Source: Pithys albifrons albifrons (taxonomy: Eukaryota; Chordata; Aves; Passeriformes; Thamnophilidae). From it: a stretch of DNA of 64,000 bases. Below, in pieces: positions 24,693 through 37,147 of this stretch; within the stretch, counting starts at the first letter, position 1; each line of letters starts with the position of its first letter. The position numbers and the translations under genes were made by a program. Below the pieces are notes generated by a model. That model was given only the letters and a program-made list of their open reading frames with translations. It was not told the DNA's origin and searched no databases. Location of the stretch: positions 79,267,749-79,331,748 of the forward strand of contig NC_092497.1 of the NCBI RefSeq assembly GCF_047495875.1. Direction: 5' to 3'.

Positions 24693-27600
24693 CATAGTTA
24701 ACCCACATTGGCTACCTTGATACTGTATCAGCAACGATAAAACAACTTGGAGTTTTGAGACTGCTTCTGGTACCTAATCTGGCTTGTCTAGAAGTGGATT
24801 GATATCTGTTTCATACAGTAGCTTGATGCACTTTCACAACTGCCTGTCATCTTAAGTAATGAGCACATTTTCTCCTCTAACACTTTTTCCCTCTAAGACC
24901 CACTATTTATTCCTTAAAACCAGGACCTTTAGAATCGTGGCAGTTTTCCTCTCCCACTTCTGTCATTAGTCAAAAAGGTTTCTATTTCCTTTCTAATGCT
25001 TCATTTGGAAATGTGGAATTTCCTCCAACAATATCAAAGCATTTCAATCGGCTGGTGTAATCAAATCACTTCCTTTTTAGGGTGACTCCTTTGTTGTCAC
25101 CAGAATGCTTAGGGTAATGTACTGCAAAATGAGTTGTTTTGAGCATGGTAAAAAACTCCCTGAATTGCTTAAGCTTTTAGTCCCTTTTCATAAGACACTA
25201 TTCATATTGTTTCAGTGTAAAGAAGATTTGAATTGCCAGTGGGGCAAGAAGAGAATAGTGGAAGGGTTTAAAGATCTAAAATATTTAGAATATCTGCTCT
25301 TTTTAAATCAAAACAAAATTTTGAAATGCTTTTTTTCTATCTCTTTATCCATCTTTGTGTGTCTCAAGGCCAAAATTTATTGTGATAATTTAAACATGTA
25401 AGTAATGTTTGGGAAGCCTGAGAAATCCGTGGAAGCACCAAAAAAAAAAAAAAAGATGACCTTGGAGAACTTACTCAAAACATCAGCAGGTAGGTCACCA
25501 AATATGACAGCAGAGTTTGCCAGACATCTGAAAAAGCTGCTAAACTCCTGTTCTTCAGTTTATTCTTTTTCTTAAACCATTTTCAAAGTAACATCAAGTG
25601 TGAATATGAAGGCCAACAGTGATCATTACAATAAAGCTTAAATAAACAATTAGCAGGTATCCACACAACTTAATATCAGGCTTTAGTGAATAATAGAAAG
25701 ATTTCTTGGAAAATGCCAGTTAACACACTTCAATTCTTCCATTACCTGTCTGTGTCTGGTGCTTACTGAAGCTCTACCTGAACTTCATCATGAAACAGCT
25801 TTGTGTTTTATACCATTTCGGCTGAAATTAGAGCTTGAACTGAGCTAAGGGAAACATTTGTATTCCCTCATTCACTGTGTAAGCAATTGCAAAAGGTGCA
25901 AAACAGAAGCAGTCAGATTTGGTGTATTTTAAAATCAGAACTCTACCCCTGGAATTAGCTTTTCTTTGCCCTTCACGTAGTCAAGATCCTTCTTTTACTC
26001 TTCTCAAAAAGTCAGAATGAGGATAACCCAAGAAAGCTAGGAAAAGAAAGTTCTGCCAGGAAGCGACTTCCATCTGAGTTTCTCATCGCACATGTATGGT
26101 TGTGTGGTCACTTAAGAATGCTTTGGAATCAGCTCTTGTCAAGACAGAACACCCTAAAATCATCTCTTGAAAATAACAATAAGAAATTTGGGGTTTATGG
26201 ACTGCATCTGTTCCAGTCCAAGGCCAAGAGGATTTCTGAAAAGATATTTACAGAATTAAGTCACTTTCCTCTGAGCTTTATGATTTTACCTCTGGTGTCT
26301 ATATGAATTGTTTCAGACTCCGTTTCCACTGAGCTGGATTCATGACTTTGGGCCATGTAATCTTCATTGATCTAAATACTAGCAACATGTTTTGATAAAA
26401 ACTCCACCACTTCTGCTGGGGTAATCTACCTAGGAGTTTTGTAAATTACCACCCAGAAGAGCAAACATATCCAGAAAACAAATATAATCTAGAGTCAATC
26501 AGCAAAAATAAAGTGTATGATAGCATGACAATTCAAATCTAGATATCAAGTAACAATCTTTGTAAGAAGCTGGAGCAAACTCCAATATGAAAATGGTTCT
26601 GGCAATTTCAAAACAAAAATATAAATACTTTCTTTACGCTGAAGGCCACAAAAGAATTTAAAATAAGGAAATAAATGAACAAGCAAACAGTAATACACCT
26701 GTGAGACTTGGAAACAAGCCTCGACATTGTAACAAGGGCTAGAGAAACCTTACTGCAGGACTTTATCAGCTAAAACCTGATAAAATAAGTTAGGTTTTAT
26801 AAAATCATTATGGTTAGAGAGGATGCTTAGATGATCTTCAGACTATTTTCCACCAATATGCAGTTTCAGAGGATTGCAGTATTAAGCTAAACAGGTTAAA
26901 TGTAATTCAAATGCTTATAAAATAGCTCCTTGAATACATATTTCATGTCTTGATTTTCTTTTCTGTCCAGACTTTCACATTGCTCTTGAGTGTAACAGCA
27001 AGAAATTTTGAGTTAGGCCAACATGTTTTTACTAATTGTGAAATTAAAATGTGGTAGTTACTCGGTTCTCTTCCTAGCTTTCACTAGTTTGCCATTCCTT
27101 TGCTTTATACTGACACTGAGTGGCAAGAAAGTGCATGTCACTTTCTCGGTACAAACTCATGGTATGGAACTTTTTGAAAGAGCTTGTAACAGTGAGAAAA
27201 GTCAAATGTAGTGAAGTTTTACCATTTTCTAAAGCGAGCACTAAATAATCTTGAGCCAACTCCTTTTAAATAGAATTTATAGGAAGTATGCTGCCTGTTA
27301 GCCCAAGAGTGACAGATGCTTCATTTTAGCAATAATAATGTTCCTTCTAGTGTATGAATAAGGGTTGACAGCTGTGAAGAATGACTGTCAGTAGCTTGAG
27401 AGACTTCTTAGCAGTTTAGTCCAAACTGAGATAGCTTAAATACAGTTCTTCACTTAGTACTCCTTTTTGACCAAGGTCCTCCCTTAACAAGGATCTCCTC
27501 TCTGGAGCTCTCTAATTAAGGAGCAAATAAGCATAACCCAGCCACTGGTGCCAGGTTTTGAATTTGATCAATTGACACCGGTCAGGCAAAAGGCAAGATG

Positions 27601-28078
27601 TCTTTCTGTTAAGATGGTAGAGACAGACCAGGAAGATAGTCCTGCAGACTAATGTAGCATCATGCAACAGGTTGTCTTCAATGTGACATACAGTGGCTGT
27701 GTGCTCCCTACTACACAATCACTTCATGTCTGTGCAGCAATGCCTCTTGGGGCTTCTGGCCATATCCACTGAAGAGGAGGCTGACATATTGGCCAGTTCT
27801 GAAGTGCCTGAAGTTGTCAGAACTTAAATAAATCCACCGTACAATACCAAGTTCACCTATCATGTTCTGTGTTTAGTGTAGCATTAACTACAGAACTATT
27901 TTGCACTAAAGAAAAGCCTACACCTACAGACGACCTCAGAGATTTTGATCTCATGATACACAAGCAGTGTGAAAGATAATCCCAGGCACACAGAGTTCAC
28001 TGTGTAAACAGGACAGAGACAGTGTAGGGGGAGCGGAAAGATGGGCCAGAGCCAGGGGTCAGGGAAGAGCTACAGTAC
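24693..28078. other. Background DNA, probable intron
   Basis: This stretch contains an uninterrupted run of about 15 A at 25440-25454 and the possible mini-exon at 25081-25113 described under 22559-22705. The forward frames at 25105-25401 and 27023-27211 and the reverse frame at 27074-27259 have no recognisable domain. Confidence 0.35.
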
Positions 28079-28245
28079 CTGTGTTGTGTACAAAGTCCAA
28101 GTCCAATTGCTCTACAAAGATAATGTGATCTACATAGACAGTAGTCCAGTGCTTCAGCTGGAACTGAAATCCATAGACAGGTTCTTCTAATAAACAGGTG
28201 TGAAAAATAAAAGCATCCTGAACTGGTTCATGAAAGGTACCAGAG
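28079..28245 (-). other. Candidate reverse-strand exon, unrecognised
   Basis: On the reverse strand this 167-base segment is open in one frame. It lies between an acceptor (GATGTATTTTACCACAG) and a donor (ACACAG|GTACTG). The product begins SGTFHEPVQDAFIFHTCLLE, continues EPVYGFQFQLKHWTTVYVDH and ends near EQLDLDFVHNT. Alternating hydrophobic residues suggest beta strands. It lies inside the proposed intron of the forward gene, so it would be a nested gene, a pseudogene remnant or chance. No partner exon with a fitting phase was found nearby. Confidence 0.25.
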
Positions 28246-28855
28246 CTGTGGTAAAATACATCACATGTCAAGAGAGTTCATGTCACTGGATTCTCACCAT
28301 AACACTTTGGAGAAGCAGTATAGCTACTTTGGAGGTGTTATGTTAAAGAAGATTAAGAGAAAATGTCTTAAACTGAAGGTGGATTGAGGAGACTTGGCTG
28401 ACAGCCTAACATCAATTCCAAGCTTTTATTGTTTTGAACTCATCCTCTCACCTTTCCATGTTACACATGGAGCCTCTCCCAGACATCACTGCTGGAGTTA
28501 GCTCAGACGTGCATGTTAACCACATGTGATCTGCAGCAACTGCTCAGCAGAAATTATATTAGAGATAGGTCTGGACCCTAAGTCCTGGCATTATGTGAGC
28601 TTTCCTATACTAAGATAAGACATTGCCCCATGCTAGAAGCTACATCCAGCCTCTTCTTGCATGAATAGGACTCAGTGTGGGTCAAACTGAGTTAAAGCCT
28701 ACAAGCAGAACAGATTAGAGAATTCTGAAGTTTCAAAGTTGGTGAGGAATACACATGTCCATTACAATGTATGACAAAATATAGATAGCTTTTTGAATGG
28801 CCTCTGAATGTACATGTCTGACTTGAAACCCCCTTTGAATGAGAATTCAAATCCG
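28246..28855. other. Background DNA
   Basis: No gene or repeat family is recognised in this stretch. Confidence 0.35.
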
Positions 28856-29634
28856 AGAGTGGCCCTGTGGTTCAGGGCAATACCTGTATCAATACAGGCT
28901 GGGAGATGTAATGTTTAAGAGTGGCCCTGCCAAGAAAGACATGGGAATACCTGGGGGATGGAAAAATGGACATGAGTCAATACTGTGCATTTACAGTCCA
29001 GAAAGCCACCTGCATCCCAGGCTGCACTAAAAGAAGTGTGGCCAACAGGTCAAGGGAGGTGATTCTGCTCCTCTACTGCATTCATTCTGCTGAAACCCCA
29101 CATGGAATGCTGTGTTCAGGTCTGGGGTCCTCAGAACAAGAAGACCTGTTTAGAGTACGTCCAGCAGAGGCTACAAAGATGGTCAGAGGATTGGAGCACA
29201 TCTCCTATGAAGACAGACTGAGAGAGTTGGGGCTGTTCAGCCTGGAGAAGAAAAGGGTCCAGGGAGACCTTGTTGCAGCTTTTTAATATTTAAAGAGGAC
29301 TCATGAGAAAGATGGAGGGAGAATATCTACCAGGACTTGTGGTGTCAAGACAAGGGGCAATGGTTTTAAACTGAAAGAGGGGAGATTTGGTTTGCACATG
29401 ATGATGAAGATTTTTTTTTATGAGGAGTGTGGTGAGGCACGGGAACATGTTGCCCAGAGCAGTGGTGGATGCCCTGTCACTGGACGTGTTCAAGGTCAGG
29501 TTGAATAGAGGTTTGAGTAACCTGGTCTAATGGAAGGTGTTCCTGCCCATGGCAAAGGGATTGGACTAGACAACCTTTAAAGATACCTTCCAATCCCAGA
29601 CACTATGTAATTCTATGATTCTCTGATTTTCTGA
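28856..29634 (+). mobile_element. CR1 LINE 3' half, degraded
   Basis: This is a forward CR1 of about 780 bases. The upstream frame shows LYQYRLGDVMFKSGPAKKDM (CR1 ORF2 normally has YQYRLG...AEKDLG). The frame at 28921-29286 shows SREVILLLYCIHSAETPHGM and then GLEHISYEDRLRELGLFSLE, both typical of the ORF2 C-terminal region. The 3' end carries ATTCTATGATTCTCTGATTT, a mutated terminal repeat. Small deletions (for example after the DMSQ position) and a stop at 29284 show it is inactive. The RT catalytic part is absent because of 5' truncation. Confidence 0.94.
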
Positions 29635-32600
29635 ATCTGTATTTAGGGGAAAGACAGCCCAGTACTTTCAGTAAGAAGGGAAAATCAAATTATAGTACCC
29701 AAAGACATGTTCTGTCTGAGACCCCCCAGAGAAGACAGCTGTGATATACTTAGCTCACAGCTCTTTACATTTATGCCTTACATTTGTAAGATAATTCTGT
29801 GTTGACAACTTGCTGTCTACAGCTGCTAGTAGTGATTTGGAGAGGTAGCCCAGTACAGGGACAGTTTATAAAGTGTTGTCACGGGGTACCCTACTTACAT
29901 GTCTTAACTTACTCTTCTGCCAATACAATCTTTTTTCTAATGAATAAGTATGATATCCTCAACCTACCCTACACAATTCACCCTAGGCAATTCATCCTTT
30001 TTGGATACATACTAATGTGAGCACCACCAGGGCATATCTCACAAGTGAAAAACTCCTTTGGCTCTTCATCCTCATCTGTAATAATTTTCTTTTTAGTGAA
30101 CACAGTGTGCAAGATTTGTGCAGCTGCTTTAAAAGCACTGAACCTTTCCCAGAGGCTTGTTTTTATTCCCATCTCACTCCTTGCACATATTCCTTTTTAC
30201 AATCTTGATGCTCTTCTGTGTCAGAGGATTCAATGCAGCAGCTCTGGTGTCAGAGGTCACTATCAAAGTTTACTTTGAGATTTGAGTGCTTTGTATTTGT
30301 GACCCTTTGTCCCATCTCTGCTTCAGGAAGGAGAATGAACATATCCACCAAGCAGGCTAATAGCAACCTGCCAATATTCACTGTAGAAAATAGAGCTGGT
30401 TTTGAATTTTAAAACTGGTAGAGAATTTTCAGTCACTGACTGACTGCTTTAAATTGCACATAGTATCTCTAAGAGCAGGAAGCAGTCACCAAGTGTTTAA
30501 ATAGTTTTTCTTCTCCTCCTTATACCAGGATGAGAGTTTAATACCAAAATCTATCCCAGAACAAATTTTTATGGACAAGTAATAAAATCCTTTGAAACTA
30601 AGGGATTATAACAGAAATGCTGACACAGCCTTACCCATGGACAGGAAAGAACATTGCTGGTATAATTATTAAATGAAACCTTTCATCTTCATGGTGCTCT
30701 AAGTCTAAAGGAAAATGAAATGTTTTGCATAATGCTGAAAATCTATGAGGGATTTGATGTTGCTGTAATCCCACACTAACTAATAGTTCATTTAATGCCC
30801 AAATCCTGTGAATGAAACTTCATATGATGCTTAAGGTTAATGTAATTAGGAAGTTTAGAGTGGAAACAAACTGGAAAAAAATGCGGTCTCTGTTGACTTG
30901 GGTTACCTAGCTTAAATTCTATTCTCAGAATATTTAACCAGTGTTTCATCATGTAGGTCATGTTCTAAAGCAAAGGTATGGGTAGTCACATGAAAAAGAA
31001 AAGCAAACTGAAATCAGCCCATATACTGTTTGGAGGTTACTAATAGGCAATGCACTGAAGGCAAAATCCTAGGACAGCTTTTTTACCCTCAGAGAGCGGC
31101 TTCAAAAATAAGGATCAGCTGTTTCAAAAGCAAGAGCAATGAGACACTGTAGGCTGTGAAATGGTCCCATGAACTGAGTCAGTTGTGACCCAAAGAAGAG
31201 CTGTGCAAATGGTTCCTCAGTGGTTACTGGAGGTACACGTTTATGCGTTTGCATACTGAAATGGTTCCAAAAGCCCTAGGCACCCTTGTTTGGCCCTCAC
31301 TGAATAACGCAACAGCCCAAAAGCTATCAGATTAACAAAGACCACTGTGTTAGAAATATAAAGGCTTTTTTGCAGCCCCTGTGGACCTGCTGACTTGTAG
31401 GAGCACAGAGACTGTATCCGAGCTGATGCACAGTGTAAAAAGGAGCAGCTGAACTCATGAGGATGCCCTACAGTACAGCCCAGCTCCTCAACTAGAGAGC
31501 CTGCTTGCTCCACGGCCAGTCATTTGTGTGTTGCAGGATTTTCAAGGAAAGCTTTGCTTTGATCCTTAAGGTTTACTTCACTGAATGAAAATCTTGGAGA
31601 GGCAGAAGACCAGCCTTTTCCTGAAAATTCCTCAACACAAGCTTACAGGGTGATTCATGGTCTGCAATTTAGCAAATAAATGAGCAGACAACCACTAGTT
31701 GACATGAGCCTTGCCCTCTTCTCTACTCTACTCACCTCTCATCTTGTGCTGGCAGAACCACTGGGGAGGCTGTGCAGTGAAGCAAGTCAGAGAAAACATC
31801 CAGTTGAAGTAAACAGATATACATATATTTTTGCTCAGGTGGTTTATGGCTAGATCTGCTCCTTGATGTTATTCTCGCCCTGCTCTTTCACAGAGGTAGA
31901 GGGGTGTCAGTGTCATGGCTTATGAAGAGCAGAGCTGTGCAGCACACCCCTCATCCTAGTTATTTAACGAAGACTCCATTCTGTCCATGTCCAAGCTATT
32001 TATGCTAACTTCCCAGTTTGTTTAAATGAAAAATATTTCATTAATAACTATTCCAAATACTTTAAAAAAAAATCTCAGCTACCAAACAGTTAACGCATCT
32101 CTAAAATTCAGATAGTGATTTTTGTCACTAAGACTCAGAGCATTTAAAATGAGAATTATTACCTGATTCTTTCACTGATAAAGAAAAAAGGCAGGTTATG
32201 TTTTAGGGCACATAACTGGCCAGTGCTGTATCTTGTTTGTAATCGCAGCATCACACACCAGTCCAATTCACTCTCTGCCATAAAACACATCCTGTTTGCC
32301 AAACACAATCAAACACACAGAAAATGGCCAAAATATTGCAAACTTCTAGTGTGTATGGCTTTCACTCATTCATAAATCATGTGTCGCAGAACTGCATTTT
32401 ACTTCATTCATTGTTTTCCAGAAAACAATACTCTCTATCATAATCACACAAAGAGCAAATCTGTCCTGGCCAAGTTTTTCAGTTCTTTCTCTTTAAAGCC
32501 ATGTTTCATTACCATGCTTAGATGGAGAAGAAACGCCTTTTCCCATTGTAGTTTGTAATCTAAGACCTCCAGATTTTTTGGAGCAAAACAACTTTAAAAA

Positions 32601-34339
32601 AAACCCCAGCATATATACAACATAGAGTTTAACAATCCTTTACGAAAATTGATAAGAGAGTGAATTTTTTGAAGACTTTCTGTGGAACTGCTTAGTTGGA
32701 AGCTCTAAGTCTTCGACAACTCTTGTACAAAGCATTTATTCATTCAACTCATGTTCACATTAAAATGAGTTATTCAAGAAAGTGGTCATCTCAGGTCAGA
32801 GACTATTATATTCAACCAAATAATCCTTCTTTACACATAAGTTATGAACACCACAAATTACTTTCATGATTATGATAACATTGATCTCCTCTTTTATAAT
32901 CTATTTCAGCTCAAGAGCCATTTTTTATTTTCTTCAAGAAAATGGAAATAAAGTTCCTCAACTTCACAGTACAAAGGATCTGCAAGAGACTTTGCTTTAC
33001 CTGACCAGAATGGCTTTCAGGAGCAAAACATTGCCTCCCAGTGCAATATTGATGTAATATTTCTCTACTTTCATACCCTCAGCTGAGCTGGAAAAATGAT
33101 TTAGCAAAGTAAGGTGTTACTGGTTTTTCTTCAGAGCACCAAATTTAAAATTAGTCTTGGACTTGTTTCTTATTTAATTTGGTCTTTTTGTTCCAAGGGC
33201 TCAGGAGACCCAATATGCTGAACCAAAAAGGACCAGGTTAAGACATGTGAGATCAAAAGTAGCTGTTTCCAAAATCACTGCCATTTTAGCTTAAATACAT
33301 CCCTACACATTGAAAGCTCTGCTACTGAGCTGCTCAGAACTGCCCCAGCCTAAACCATTAGGCACTTCACTCATGTCTCACTCAGGCAAGGCAGCAAATA
33401 GAACGAGTGTGGGTGACATAATTCTCACATGCACCAAGAGAAGCATCTCTCCTGAAGAACAGAGCAGACTTAATAACAGTTTGTATAGAAGGGATACAGA
33501 ATAAATGAACAAAGAAAACCCTGTTCATTTCATTAGTTGAGGCACTATGCCTAGCAGTTATGGTACATTCCCAGCAAGGAGAAACAGATTCTTCTCTGCC
33601 CCAGCACATTCCTGACTATATCTTGCTGGAGAAAAAACAAAACTAAACAAAACAAAACCCCCACACTTCAACTGTTTATATGGTATTTAAATTCAGTTGT
33701 GAAAAACCAAATTTACTGACATGAAATTGAGCATGTGTATATATAAGCCATATGTAAAAGAAAGCCAACCTACAAGTTACATAAAAAAAAATCTTTGCAT
33801 CATTATAATGTATATATTAGGAAGCTGATGGAAGATGACGTCCAGAATTTCCTAAAAGTCTCACAGTTTCATTTTGAATTGGTGCACAGGAACCTTACAT
33901 CCCTTACAGGCAAAGAACCCATCTTACCCTTCTTCCCTTCCAAGCACCACCCTGCTGACAGTGATATGACAAAATCCCAAACAGAGGCTCAAGCTGTTTG
34001 AGAAGTTCAGACTGAGATCACAAATTATTAATATTACAAATTCACGACTATAGTTTTTCAGGTTTCAGAGGCCATTTTCTTCACTGTCATTTTATTCCCT
34101 CTTCATAAAAGTTCTCAGCTCACCTGTCAGCTGATTTTCATTAATGGGTAAACAGCAACTTTTAATCAAATAGGGAATGTGCAACGTACTACTCCCCATC
34201 ATAGTTTAGTAATAAGGATGGTGACACAGTATAATGTTCTGACGTAATCTGCCTCCTTAGAAGACTCTAATCCCCATTAATTTCCATGGTAAACATTACT
34301 TATAACTCATTCTAAGTGGCAGTTAGTGAAGAACACCAC
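29635..34339. other. Background DNA, probable intron
   Basis: No repeat family is recognised. Several short frames with an acceptor-like start (for example after CAG at 32899 and at 30328) end in stops rather than donors and were not called. An A- and C-rich tract lies at 33629-33666. Confidence 0.35.
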
Positions 34340-34688
34340 AAATTAATGACTAGAAGCTTCCTGGTATTCATCATCATCATCATGGCTAGGCTTCGCAAAT
34401 GAAGATTTGGGTATGGCTCTACCCATGCTTACTGCAAGTGTGCTGGTGGCAAAATGTGGAGCCAGCTGGGTGAAGGGTGCAGATGAACTCTGGTAAGGCC
34501 ACCTTTTCTAGGCCCCTCTCCATATGGAGCAAGTAGCAGTCTCCTTGAAAAAGGCTGCTTGGTCATTCAGGATGTTGCCAAACCAGACTGCCATCTCCGG
34601 GGAGCAATCCAAATGATACCACACCTTACTGTCAGTTTCTCCTGGGACAGAGGACCTCTGTCATCTCCATTCACTTTCTGGTGTACAG
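34340..34688. other. Unclassified GC-richer block starting at an (ATC)n run
   Basis: After a short ATCATCATCATCATGG run the sequence changes character: it is GC-richer, lower in A/T runs, and contains CTAGGCTTCGCAAATGAAGA. It looks like a diverged dispersed repeat or an old retrocopy. I cannot name a family and no open frame spans it. Confidence 0.3.
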
Positions 34689-34809
34689 TGAAGAGGAACA
34701 GGTTAAACTGGACGTGATCCCTACTAATGCAAAAGCAAGACAGAGAAAAGCAATTGTGGCTTATTCATGCCTTGGATTCATTGAGCCTGTTAAACCACTT
34801 CAGTGGAAG
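34689..34809 (+). CDS. Weak candidate exon, unrecognised
   Basis: This is a 121-base open segment after CACTTTCTGGTGTACAG and before AAG|GTAATG. The product reads EEEQVKLDVIPTNAKARQRK and then AIVAYSCLGFIEPVKPLQWK, with a composition that looks like protein. Its start needs two bases from an upstream exon and its end is phase 0. That fits neither the exon ending at 22705 nor the terminal exon at 35495 directly, so linking exons would be needed. It also adjoins the unclassified block at 34340, so it may be part of a repeat. Confidence 0.25.
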
Positions 34810-35494
34810 GTAATGAATGTTGCTCTGTCTGCAACTCTGTGCACAGTTGTCTCCTTCCTGGACTCCAATGCATTTCCCCAGTTCAGTTTTAGCTGATGAT
34901 TACTTGGCTGCCCTCACCAAATTACAGTCCCTCTCTTTTGATCATCATCAGGGGTCATGGACATACTCTCATCTTCCAACAAGTCTTTGAGCTATGACCT
35001 TCTGAATTTGAGATGAAAATCAGCTGAACTCCTCATTAAGGTAAAGCTCACTCTGCCACAGGCCTTTGGTGGTTACCACGGTCCTCTCTTCTTCATACTT
35101 CTGAATATTCATACTGTGGGGTCATAGGATGATGATTTACCAATCCGTGTGCTACCAAGACAGTATCATTAAGGCCATGGCTCCATGGCAATACTATATA
35201 AATCTACTTTCTTCACTTGCAGAAAATAACAGTTTGGTTAAGCATAGCAGCATCCACCACACCTTATCTTACCATACATAGTCTTCCTAGTAAATTCTTT
35301 GCCTCTTTGCAGTTCTACCTGTGTTCACAGTAACTAGTTAGGACTAAGGGCAAAAGTCTAAGGATGGGAAAGCCATCTCTTGCCATTTTTCCCTTCTTAA
35401 TAGTAGCACATCTACAAGAAACTATAAAAATTATATGAGAAGTAAAACTAACACGTTCCTCTGATTATCTTCTTGGGATTCATTATTTTTCCAG
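34810..35494. other. Background DNA, probable intron
   Basis: No repeat or coding signal is recognised. It ends in a pyrimidine-rich tract (CATTATTTTTCCAG) that would be the acceptor of the terminal exon. Confidence 0.35.
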
Positions 35495-35688
35495 TGCTAT
35501 TTCTGAACAGCTTCTCTGGCAGCAAAGACACAGATTTGGATGATTTGAATTTGACAGCTCTTAATAAGAAACAGATGGCAAACGTATTTGCAGTAATGCA
35601 GGTGGCTGGCTTTGACTCTGCTATTTCACAGGATGCAGATGCTCCTCTGACTCAACTAATGGAACAAGAAGAGGAGCAGGGGATTTAA
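35495..35688 (+). CDS. Candidate terminal coding exon, acidic C-terminus, unrecognised gene
   Basis: The segment follows a good acceptor (TTCATTATTTTTCCAG) and is open to a TAA at 35686. After LFLNSFSGSKDTDLDDLNLT the product continues ALNKKQMANVFAVMQVAGFD and ends with LTQLMEQEEEQGI. The richness in D, A, Q, M and E is far from what AT-rich noise gives here and suggests real or recently real coding sequence. The exon needs one base from the upstream exon. About 300 bases of 3' UTR and an AATAAA signal follow, a normal layout for a last exon. I do not recognise the family. A link to the exons at 15.9-22.7 kb is inferred from strand and order only. Confidence 0.5.
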
Positions 35689-36035
35689 ATTTAATGTTTA
35701 GCTTGACAGACTGTATCTCTGGAACTATCTGACTTGAGAAGTGATACATCAGGACTTTGTCACCTAGAATGTATTTACAGGAAAGAATAGGGTAGTGATG
35801 AAGAGGTGAAAGACCTGCAGAAATAGAAGTAGTTCAAGGGTACAAAGGCCAGATGGAAACCTACACCAGACTCAGCCCAGAGATGCTGCAGCAGAACACT
35901 GATCATGAAACTTCTCTTTCAATGAAACAGAGACAAGGACAACCCTCTGCCTGTGAGTCAAAGTAGTACAAACTGATTGCAGCTCCACAATAAAGAGCTC
36001 AGTTCCTTGTTGTAAGGTAGGGACAGGAGGGAGGC
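35689..36035 (+). promoter_or_regulatory. Putative 3' UTR with poly(A) signal
   Basis: AATAAA lies at 35989-35994, about 300 bases after the stop of the candidate terminal exon. It is followed by a GT-rich stretch (CTTGTTGTAAGG) where a downstream element would be. No competing AATAAA lies between the stop and this site. The solo LTR begins 41 bases further on. Confidence 0.45.
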
Positions 36036-36665
36036 TGTTATGGGTTTAGCCAGGTGGGCCTAAACTTAGGTTCTAAAGTCCAGCTAGGCCTAGGATTGTC
36101 AGCTGATTTAAACTGGGCTGGGCTAGCTAACAGCTGACTTCTTCTAGCCAATAATCTTGTATTCCATACCATACTACATCATCTCAAAGGGTGTAAAATC
36201 CAGTGTGTGGGAGTGGCTTAATTAGTTCTGCCATGGCCGAGGTAAAAGCTGGATGTGATCCAGCTTTTGTCTTGGAGCAAGCCTTGCTCCTGCCCCTGCT
36301 GCCTCTGCTTGCATGTTGTTTGCATTCAGGGAAGTAGAAACATTTTGGTTGTTACTCTTTCTGTTTCATGCTATGTGTCTCTTAGATTACTTACAGATCT
36401 AGTATAATACACTTTGCTTTGTATTAATTGGGGAGTCGGAAGTTATTCCTTGTTATATATATGTAACTTGTGTAAGTGTGTGTTATGTTGTAGTTTCCTC
36501 TTGATTTTCTCTTTTCTGTATAAATACATGTAGTTAGTTTCAGCATAAACCTGGTTTGAGGGTTTTTTCTCTATCTCCCTCTTCTTTTTCCCCTGGCTGG
36601 TTGGGGGGGGAGGAACACTTTTTCTGTCTTGGACAGTTGGCGTTTTGCCAGTTCAACCCAGGACA
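36036..36665 (+). mobile_element. Solo LTR of an ERVL-like endogenous retrovirus
   Basis: This 630-base element starts TGTTATGGGTTTAGCC and ends AACCCAGGACA. It is flanked by a perfect 5-bp direct repeat GAGGC (36031-36035 and 36666-36670), so both boundaries are exact. A 5-bp duplication is typical of ERVL-class insertions. The 3' part is T-rich and has a run of eight G at 36603-36610. No internal retroviral sequence follows, so this is the product of LTR-LTR recombination. The U3 start is a close relative of the reverse-strand LTR at 61020-61645. Confidence 0.92.
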
Positions 36666-36670
36666 GAGGC

Positions 36671-37147
36671 ATATTGCTGCTGGTTAATGTGAGAGCTAGT
36701 CTACTGCTAATTGGAGGGAAGTTTTCCTCATTTGAGAGAGGTGATGTCTTTGCATGTGCTGGATAGGACCTGAGAACAGTGTGGGACCATCTGGAGACAC
36801 AAAGTCTTTATGGACAATGTTGGAAAATTATAACGTAGAGACAAATTTAAAATACCTTGTCTAAACATTGAAATATCCTGAAGACATGTAGGATTGCAAT
36901 GGAAGAGTATTATGTGCCCTCAGTGTGACTTAGAGAAGCAAAAGAAATAGTGGCTGCATGACCAGTCCCAAAGAAAATGTTTTTCTTTTCACAGTTCTGT
37001 AAATATAGAAAATTATTATCATAATTACTAAGCAGAATTCCTTGGTCATTGTTCCAAGTTGAAAATGTCAGTAAGGATATTGACTTCATAAACTTTCCAT
37101 GGGATCTTACCTGCTGTAAAGACTCTGTGTATTAGTGATGTTTGGGT
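36671..37147. other. Background DNA
   Basis: No gene or repeat family is recognised between the solo LTR and the next CR1. Confidence 0.4.

Noticed and set aside
27023..27211. Forward frame after a CTTCCTAG acceptor-like site
   Set aside because: Ends in a stop without poly(A) context, and the reverse strand is equally open over the same bases.
32866..33057. Forward frame after a TATTTCAG site (FLQENGNKVPQLHS)
   Set aside because: Two frames are open and it ends in a stop with no supporting 3' end, so it is not distinguishable from chance.
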